From Caldilineae bacterium (GTDB lineage Bacteria; Chloroflexota; Anaerolineae; J102), in contig DUEQ01000536.1 in the NCBI GenBank assembly GCA_011192085.1, positions 1 through 10,540 on the forward strand: 10,540 nucleotides of DNA, in the 5' to 3' direction. A program made the position numbers and the translations under genes. The notes beneath the pieces are model-generated. The model saw only the letters and a program-made list of their open reading frames with translations. It was not told where the DNA came from and did no database searches. Shown piece by piece: positions 6,304 to 10,540 of this stretch; position 1 is the first letter of the stretch; each line of letters opens with the position of its first letter.

Positions 6304-7125
6304 TCATGGCATTGAAAATGCCCCCAGCAATGCCAGCCTGCCCGATGTGGCCCCGATGCCAGCGATGCGCGCCATGGCCCGGCAGACGGCCTCCACATCC
6401 GCTGCGGACATGGCCGCTCTTAGATCGTGCCAGGGTTCGGCGAACCGCCCCGCGGCCGCATGCTCAAGCCACGCCCGGCTGATCCGCGACGTTTTCCCCT
6501 TTTCCGCCCACGCGGGCTCCAGTTCCCTGATCACTGAATACGGATTACTGGTTGCTAAATGCTGAATCCACCCTCGCGCCATAAACCCCAGCAACACGTC
6601 ATCCCCTGCGGGAGTCAACCCCGGCCCCAGCCCCGTCAGCCGCGCCGCGGCCTCGCGTAAGCCAGCCGCATCTTCAGCCTGTCGGGCCTCGTTCAACAGG
6701 GCGACGCCCTGGCGCAGCCGCGTCCAGGTGTGCGCATCCATGTCCTTCTGGAGCGGAGACGCGGCCATGATGGTCTGGGCGCAGCGCCGGGCGGCCTTCC
6801 AGCTTGCAGCGGGTATGGGGCGAGGCGCTCGGGCCAGGAAGGGATCCCAGATCTTGGCGGCGTCGGCATGCATCCGCCAGGTCCCCGCCGTCAACGTCCG
6901 TCCATCCCAGCGCGCGGCCGCGCCCCGCTCCAGCGCGGCGAATTCGGCTTGCTCCGCCAACACGATGTGAAAGGGGCCATTGCCTATTTGAGGGTGGACG
7001 ACGGCCCACAGCCTTCCGCGCTCATCTTCCAGATTAACCACCCGATGATGGCGGGAGAGCACCCGTAAAAAAGCGGGCTCGGAATCCAGCAGGCATTGGC
7101 TGATGCTGCGAACGGGCATTTCCAT
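6304..7125 (-). CDS. DUF2877 (AllH-like) protein, possible oxamate carbamoyltransferase subunit
   Basis: The 273-residue protein matches DUF2877, the family of E. coli YlbF/AllH. AllH is a component of oxamate carbamoyltransferase in anaerobic allantoin degradation together with FdrA/AllF and YlbE/AllG. Visible family features are the conserved GLGPGLTPAGDDVLLGF segment (residues 165-181), the ISRAWLEHAAAGRFAEPWHDL region (215-235) and GATSGR near the C-terminus (258-263). The start is the ATG at 7125 (MEMPVRSISQ). The frame stays open further upstream, but that region runs into the divergent promoter and the lipoprotein gene, so it is rejected. The gene is divergent from a BMP-type nucleoside transporter, which fits a purine-catabolic role. 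No FdrA or YlbE partner is in the window, so the enzymatic assignment is inferred and the domain assignment is firmer. Confidence 0.75.
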   Translation of the reverse strand: MEMPVRSISQCLLDSEPAFLRVLSRHHRVVNLEDERGRLWAVVHPQIGNGPFHIVLAEQAEFAALERGAAARWDGRTLTAGTWRMHADAAKIWDPFLARAPRPIPAASWKAARRCAQTIMAASPLQKDMDAHTWTRLRQGVALLNEARQAEDAAGLREAAARLTGLGPGLTPAGDDVLLGFMARGWIQHLATSNPYSVIRELEPAWAEKGKTSRISRAWLEHAAAGRFAEPWHDLRAAMSAADVEAVCRAMARIAGIGATSGRLALLGAFSMP

Positions 7126-7135
7126 AGCAGACAGA

Positions 7136-7141
7136 ATTCTA
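7136..7141 (-). promoter_or_regulatory. Possible -10 box for the DUF2877 gene
   Basis: TAGAAT (5/6 match to TATAAT) on the - strand ends 10 nt before the ATG at 7125. Transcription would start at about 7129, leaving a leader of only about 4 nt. There is no Shine-Dalgarno and no good -35, which is consistent with near-leaderless expression. The single short motif makes this tentative. Confidence 0.35.
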
Positions 7142-7147
7142 CAAAGA

Positions 7148-7175
7148 TTGACAAATTCCCGCCATTTATGATAAT
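7148..7175 (+). promoter_or_regulatory. Promoter of the BMP-type ABC transporter operon
   Basis: TTGACA (7148-7153, perfect -35) and GATAAT (7170-7175, 5/6 match to the -10) are separated by 16 nt. The start of transcription would be near 7182, giving a leader of about 73 nt to the ATG at 7255. The -10 overlaps a small palindrome, TTATgATAA (7166-7174), that could bind a regulator. It lies back-to-back with the DUF2877 promoter, so one regulator could control both directions. Confidence 0.65.
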
Positions 7176-7237
7176 GTGCAAAACTAATTGAAGGCACCTT
7201 ACATTCCTCGCCGACCCTTCCACCCAACCACATTCTC

Positions 7238-7247
7238 AAAGGAGGAG
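7238..7247 (+). promoter_or_regulatory. Consensus ribosome binding site of the lipoprotein gene
   Basis: AAAGGAGGAG includes the complete anti-Shine-Dalgarno complement. GGAGG (7241-7245) ends 9 nt before the ATG at 7255. It is by far the strongest ribosome binding site in the window, which fits the high expression expected of a periplasmic-type binding protein. Confidence 0.85.
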
Positions 7248-7254
7248 ATGGAAC

Positions 7255-8562
7255 ATGCGTCAACATCGTTTTTCCAAGCTGATGCCTTTGCTGGCGGTGT
7301 TGCTTTTGGCGGCGCTGGCATTGACCCTGGCCGCTTGCGGCGGGCAAGCCACCCCCACGAAAGCGCCGGAGCCTACCAAGGCGACGGAAGAGAAGCCGGC
7401 GGAGAAGCCTACCGAAGCGCCGGCGGAGCAGGAGATCACCCTGGCCATTGAGCACTTCAGCATCATCGAGGGTACCACGTGGTCGGGCGCACACGATCGA
7501 GCGGGCAAGCGCATTGCCGAGAAGTATCCCAATGTGAAATACATCTATCGCGAGGAAGTGGGGCCCGACAGCACCGTGCCCTTCGCAGAAGAGCTCATCT
7601 CCGAAGGCGCGAACATCGTCATCGGCAACGCCGAGTTCATGGGCCTGCCCCTGAAGGACATCGCGGATAAGTATCCCGATGTGATCTTTGGTTCGGTCAT
7701 CGCCAGTGACCTGACCACAAAGCCCAACTTCGTGCGCTTCTTCCCCCGTCAGTATCAGGCCCTCTACCTGGAGGGGCTGGTGGCCGCGGCGCTGACCGAG
7801 ACGGGCAACATCGGCGTGGTCTCCGCCTTCCCCTCGGTGCAGGTCATCCGCCGCCAGGCTGGCTTCACCCTGGGCGTGCTAGATGGGGCCAAGCTGCTGA
7901 ACAAGGATGTGAATATCTACGTCAAGTATGTGGGGGACTGGTACAATCCCACCGAGGAGCGGGAGATCGCCAAGACCCTCATCGATCAGTACAAGGTGGA
8001 TGTCATCACCCAGCAGTCCGATTCCGGCTCTCCTCTGGATGTGGCCACGGAGGCGGGCATCTGGTATGTGGGCAAGGATATGGACATCGTGGGCGAGTAT
8101 GGTTGGTCCAGCACGGACACGGTGGCCATCTCCTTCGACACCCGCTGGGAAGTCATCTATGATCGGATGGTGCAGGCGATGATGAAAGGCGAGCAACCCG
8201 AAACCATCCTGTATCCCGGCATGGAGAGCGCCTTCACCCTGGCCGACGGCGCCGTGGAGCCCACGGTGGATATCATGAACGACGGTAAGGTGGGTGTGGA
8301 CGCCATCAGCCCCAAGGCCCTGCCTAAGATCCCGCAAGAGATCATCGATCTGGTGAAACAGCGCCGGGAGCAGATGATGAAGGGCGAGTGGGATCCCTTC
8401 ACCGAGCATGCTTTCGTCAGCAATGGCACGGGCCTCGATCTGGAAGGCAATCCGGTGCCTGAGAAGGGCAAGGAAGTGAAGCCCGCGGGCGAGGAGCCCG
8501 CCGTGGAATGGCTGCTTTCCCAGTTCAATTTCGATCTGGAAGGCGTGACCATCCTCGAGTAA
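7255..8562 (+). CDS. BMP-family ABC transporter substrate-binding lipoprotein
   Basis: Binding protein of the basic-membrane-protein (Bmp/PnrA/YufN) family, which captures purine nucleosides or related ligands outside the membrane and delivers them to an ABC permease. The 435-residue product has a type II signal peptide: basic MRQHRFSK, a hydrophobic stretch, then the lipobox TLAAC with lipidated C28. A low-complexity Thr/Pro/Lys/Glu/Ala linker (about 31-57) follows, of the kind common in Chloroflexota lipoproteins. The Bmp domain begins at about residue 60 (ITLAIEHFS) and runs to about 370. The remaining 65 residues form a tail ending in EWLLSQFNF. The start is fixed by the strong ribosome binding site. 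The gene order binding protein, ATPase, permease matches nucleoside systems. The ligand itself is inferred from family and from the adjacent DUF2877 gene. Confidence 0.92.
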   Translation: MRQHRFSKLMPLLAVLLLAALALTLAACGGQATPTKAPEPTKATEEKPAEKPTEAPAEQEITLAIEHFSIIEGTTWSGAHDRAGKRIAEKYPNVKYIYREEVGPDSTVPFAEELISEGANIVIGNAEFMGLPLKDIADKYPDVIFGSVIASDLTTKPNFVRFFPRQYQALYLEGLVAAALTETGNIGVVSAFPSVQVIRRQAGFTLGVLDGAKLLNKDVNIYVKYVGDWYNPTEEREIAKTLIDQYKVDVITQQSDSGSPLDVATEAGIWYVGKDMDIVGEYGWSSTDTVAISFDTRWEVIYDRMVQAMMKGEQPETILYPGMESAFTLADGAVEPTVDIMNDGKVGVDAISPKALPKIPQEIIDLVKQRREQMMKGEWDPFTEHAFVSNGTGLDLEGNPVPEKGKEVKPAGEEPAVEWLLSQFNFDLEGVTILE

Positions 8563-8577
8563 TGACAGACATGAGGT

Positions 8578-8595
8578 TGGCAGTCGTTCCTGCCA
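8578..8595 (+). other. Small stem-loop after the lipoprotein stop codon
   Basis: TGGCAG (8578-8583) pairs with CTGCCA (8590-8595) across a 6-nt loop, 15 nt after the lipoprotein stop. No T-run follows, so it is not an intrinsic terminator. It may help stabilise the 3' end of the lipoprotein message. Confidence 0.4.
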
Positions 8596-8608
8596 TCGCT
8601 GTGGTTTG

Positions 8609-8654
8609 AAAAAAGGGATCGGTGCGAGAACATCCCCTTCAGCGCCGATCCCTT
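8609..8654 (-). terminator. Strong hairpin with U-tract on the opposite strand
   Basis: AAGGGATCGGTGC (8613-8625) pairs with GCGCCGATCCCTT (8642-8654), a 13-bp stem with one G-U pair and a 16-nt loop. Six A residues (8609-8614) precede and run into the left arm. On the - strand the hairpin is therefore followed by a run of T, a textbook intrinsic terminator for leftward transcription. On the + strand no T-run follows, so the structure would act as an mRNA-stabilising or processing hairpin between lipoprotein and ATPase. That would favour excess binding protein over the membrane components. Confidence 0.6.
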
Positions 8655-8673
8655 CCATCTGCCATCTGGACGC

Positions 8674-8681
8674 GTCTAGAC
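8674..8681. repeat. 8-bp palindrome GTCTAGAC
   Basis: A perfect 8-bp palindrome lies in the 192-nt spacer between the lipoprotein and ATPase genes, between the two larger stem-loops. It could be a half of an operator or chance. No second copy is visible in the spacer. Confidence 0.3.
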
Positions 8682-8689
8682 CGCATTTT

Positions 8690-8732
8690 GACGCTTCGGT
8701 TCTATCCGAGTCCATGATCTGTGCGAAGCGTC
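8690..8732 (+). other. 9-bp inverted repeat in the leader of the ABC ATPase gene
   Basis: GACGCTTCG (8690-8698) pairs perfectly with CGAAGCGTC (8724-8732) over a 25-nt loop. The right arm ends 12 nt before the Shine-Dalgarno GAGG (8745-8748). A TTGACG resembling a -35 (8688-8693) overlaps the left arm, with a poor -10 CATGAT (8713-8718) at a long 19-nt spacing, so a secondary promoter is possible but weak. The structure may modulate ATPase translation. It does not match a riboswitch that I recognise. Confidence 0.45.
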
Positions 8733-8754
8733 CGCCTGTGACACGAGGTAGCGC

Positions 8755-10344
8755 ATGTTTAAAAGCCAAGCGAAAGCGCGAGAAGGCATCGAACTACATG
8801 GTGACATCTGGAAACATATCCAGCCGGGGGAAGTGATCTTGGACGCCCGGGGCATCACAAAACAGTATCCCGGCGGCGTGCTGGCCAACGACCACATCGA
8901 TTTCAAGATCCGAGCGGGGGAAATCCACGCCATTTTGGGAGAGAATGGGGCGGGGAAAACCACGCTGATGAGTATTTTGTTCGGGCTGTTGCAGCCAGAT
9001 GAGGGTGAGATCTATGTGCGGGGCTTGAAGGTGCGGTTCCGCTCTCCCGAGGACGCCATCAAGATGGGCATTGGCATGGTGCATCAGCACCGCAAGCTCG
9101 TGCCCGCTCACACAGTGCTGGAAAATATCCTCCTGGGCCATCCCAAGAGTCGGGGCGTCGTCAATGTAAAGGATGTGGAGGAGGAGATCGTGGCCGTAGC
9201 TGAGCGCTACGGCTTCAGGGTGGACCCGCGGGCCCGGGTATGGCAGCTCACCGAGGGAGAGAAGCAGGTGGTGGAGATCGTAAAGGCCCTCTACCGGGGC
9301 GCGAAGATCCTCATCCTGGATGAGCCCACATCGGCCCTGACGCCCGTGGAAACCGAACGCCTGTTGGAATCCATCGAAACCATGACCCAGGATGCGCTGG
9401 GCGTGGTGCCCTTCATCACCCACAAGCTGCCCATGGTGTTGGCCATCAGCGATGAGGTGACTATCCTCCGTCGGGGCAAGGTGGTGGATCGGTTGAAGAC
9501 TGCGGAGGCCACCGAGCAGATCCTGGCCCAGAAGATGGTGGGGCGGCCCGTCATCTTCGATTTGCAGAAGCCCGAAGTGGAGCCAGGGGAGCCGGTCATC
9601 CAGGTGGAGGGGCTGACCGCCCGCAATAACAAGGGCGTCATCGCGCTGAAGAACGCCACCTTCACCGTGCGAGAGGGGGAGATTCTGGGCATCGCGGGGG
9701 TGGCGGGCAATGGTCAGCACGAATTGGCCGAGACGCTGTTTGGGCTGCGCCCCGCGGAATCGGGCCGCATTCTCTTCAAAGGCCAGGACATCACCCATCG
9801 CTCCATTCTGGATCGCTGGAAGCTGGGCATGGGTTACACGCCGGCGGAACGCACCGACGTGGGCTCCATCGGCGATTTCTCGCTGGTGGAGAATGTGGCC
9901 ATGAATTACTATTTTGATGGGCGATACAACCATGCAGGTTTTCTGGATTACGGCGAATTGCGTCAGCTCACCGAGCAGATTATCGAGGAGTTTGATGTGG
10001 CCACCCCCAGCCCCGATGTGAAGATCCAGACCCTTTCGGGCGGCAACCTGCAGAAGATCATCCTGGGACGGGTGCTCTCCCGCCAACCCAAGCTGGTCAT
10101 CGCCAACCTGCCCGCGCAGGGTCTGGATGTGGGCGCGACCGAATTCGTGCAGCGCAAGTTGCTGGAGGCCCGTTCCAACAAGGCTGCGGTGATCCTCATC
10201 TCGGAAGACCTGGATGAGATCCTGTCTCTCAGCGATTGGATCGCGCCCATGTATGAGGGCGAGATCGTTGACATCCTTCCTGCTGCCGAGGCAAAGAAAG
10301 AGATCGTCGGCGCCATGATTGCCGGAATGCATCAGGAGAATTGA
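8755..10344 (+). CDS. ABC transporter ATP-binding protein, nucleoside/sugar type with two ABC domains
   Basis: Cytoplasmic ATPase that powers uptake through the Bmp-type permease, similar to YufO/NupA and related to RbsA/MglA. The 529-residue product holds two ABC domains. Domain 1 (about 27-265) has Walker A GENGAGKTT (62-70), a Q-loop at Q111, an atypical signature LTEGE (165-169), Walker B LILDEP (186-191, E190) and H-loop H223. Domain 2 (about 280-515) has a degenerate Walker A, GVAGNGQHE (315-323) with Q321 in place of the lysine. Its signature LSGGN (427-431) is intact, its Walker B is degenerate (IANLP, Leu in place of the catalytic Glu), and Glu replaces the H-loop histidine (ISEDLDE). 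Walker A1 plus LSGGN can form one active composite site, while the other is inactive, as is usual for this subfamily. The start has GAGG 6 nt upstream. The permease gene begins 3 nt after the stop. Confidence 0.93.
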   Translation: MFKSQAKAREGIELHGDIWKHIQPGEVILDARGITKQYPGGVLANDHIDFKIRAGEIHAILGENGAGKTTLMSILFGLLQPDEGEIYVRGLKVRFRSPEDAIKMGIGMVHQHRKLVPAHTVLENILLGHPKSRGVVNVKDVEEEIVAVAERYGFRVDPRARVWQLTEGEKQVVEIVKALYRGAKILILDEPTSALTPVETERLLESIETMTQDALGVVPFITHKLPMVLAISDEVTILRRGKVVDRLKTAEATEQILAQKMVGRPVIFDLQKPEVEPGEPVIQVEGLTARNNKGVIALKNATFTVREGEILGIAGVAGNGQHELAETLFGLRPAESGRILFKGQDITHRSILDRWKLGMGYTPAERTDVGSIGDFSLVENVAMNYYFDGRYNHAGFLDYGELRQLTEQIIEEFDVATPSPDVKIQTLSGGNLQKIILGRVLSRQPKLVIANLPAQGLDVGATEFVQRKLLEARSNKAAVILISEDLDEILSLSDWIAPMYEGEIVDILPAAEAKKEIVGAMIAGMHQEN

Positions 10345-10347
10345 GCC

Positions 10348-10540
10348 ATGACCATCGCCGGTTACCGTATTCGTCTGCAACGTCGCACCAACCTGCTGGG
10401 ATGGAAGGCCGCGCTGTTTTCGATCCTGGCTATCTTGTTCGGCCTGTTGCTGTTCAGCCTCATCTTTCTCCAGGCTGGGCAAAGTCCCCGAGAGGTCTAT
10501 AAGCAGATCTTCGGTTACGCTTTTTTCAATTCCTATGGCC
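10348..10540 (+). CDS. ABC transporter permease, nucleoside/sugar type (5' part, runs off the window)
   Basis: The first 64 residues of a membrane permease are present and the frame is still open at the window edge. A basic cytoplasmic N-terminus (about residues 1-20, ending near NLLGWKAA) is followed by a long hydrophobic helix at about 21-43 (LFSILAILFGLLLFSLIFL). Next comes a loop, GQSPREVYKQIFGYAFFNSYG, of the kind seen in YufP/NupP-type permeases (BPD_transp_2 family). The ATG at 10348 is 3 nt after the ATPase stop and has AGGAG (10334-10338) 9 nt upstream. It is therefore the third gene of the operon and is expected to be followed by a second permease gene. The assignment rests on position as much as on the short sequence. 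Confidence 0.85.
   Translation, partial: MTIAGYRIRLQRRTNLLGWKAALFSILAILFGLLLFSLIFLQAGQSPREVYKQIFGYAFFNSYG

Noticed and set aside
7182..7254. Possible purine riboswitch in the transporter leader
   Set aside because: The leader is only about 73 nt and C/A-rich without paired stems or the conserved loop sequences expected of purine riboswitches.
7126..7494. Upstream extension of the DUF2877 frame to 7494
   Set aside because: It crosses the divergent promoter and the signal peptide region of the lipoprotein gene in antisense, with Arg-rich low-complexity sequence unlike the family.
8345..8360. parS-like match ending in GTGAAACA inside the lipoprotein gene
   Set aside because: Only the right half matches (11 of 16 overall) and it is internal coding sequence. 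No full 16-bp parS was found anywhere in the window.
8676..8963. 95-residue - strand frame ending 22 nt before the leftward terminator
   Set aside because: Most of it is antisense to the Walker A region of the ABC ATPase and shows no recognisable domain. The proximity to the terminator is noted, but coding support is lacking.
8794..10482. 562-residue - strand frame opposite the ABC ATPase
   Set aside because: His/Leu/Gln/Asp-rich composition is typical of the antisense of GC-rich genes. The + strand has unmistakable ABC motifs.

Overview
This is a roughly 60% GC stretch of bacterial chromosome. It most likely comes from a member of the Chloroflexota (Anaerolineae/Caldilineae-like). That is an inference from two things: the Thr/Pro/Lys/Glu/Ala-rich linker after the lipobox of the substrate-binding protein at 7255-8562, and the intergenic TGGCARR heptad repeats at 2516-2543. 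There is no rRNA, tRNA, CRISPR array, transposase or phage gene in the window.

Left part, + strand (3-3422): a complete M32 metallocarboxypeptidase, a PAPS-type sulfotransferase, then a repeat-bearing spacer and a stand-alone NAD(P)H-hydrate epimerase (YjeF N-domain). This group ends at a strong inverted repeat (3404-3438) that meets the opposite-strand operon.

Centre, - strand (7125 down to 3463): a DUF2877/AllH-like protein, a PfkB/ribokinase-family kinase, the chromosome-partitioning ATPase ParA, the CTPase ParB, and a 40-residue single-pass membrane microprotein that follows parB. Kinase-parA and parA-parB are joined by two 4-nt ATGA stop/start overlaps, so the kinase and the segregation genes are translationally linked. 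The head of the kinase gene is AT-rich. It carries an extended -10 promoter and a small cluster of parS-like half-sites, which raises the possibility of ParB autoregulation.

Right part, + strand (7148 onward): a promoter with TTGACA and GATAAT boxes and a consensus Shine-Dalgarno drive a BMP-family (purine-nucleoside type) ABC uptake system. It comprises a substrate-binding lipoprotein, a double-domain ATPase and the start of the first permease, which runs off the end. The 192-nt spacer between lipoprotein and ATPase is full of stem-loops, one of which is a textbook intrinsic terminator only when read on the opposite strand.

Functionally, the divergent BMP transporter / DUF2877 pair points to purine or nucleoside uptake and catabolism. 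The adjacent PfkB kinase could act on the imported nucleoside or its sugar, but its substrate cannot be read from the sequence. The unusual features are the kinase-parA-parB-microprotein operon and its possible link to nucleoside metabolism.
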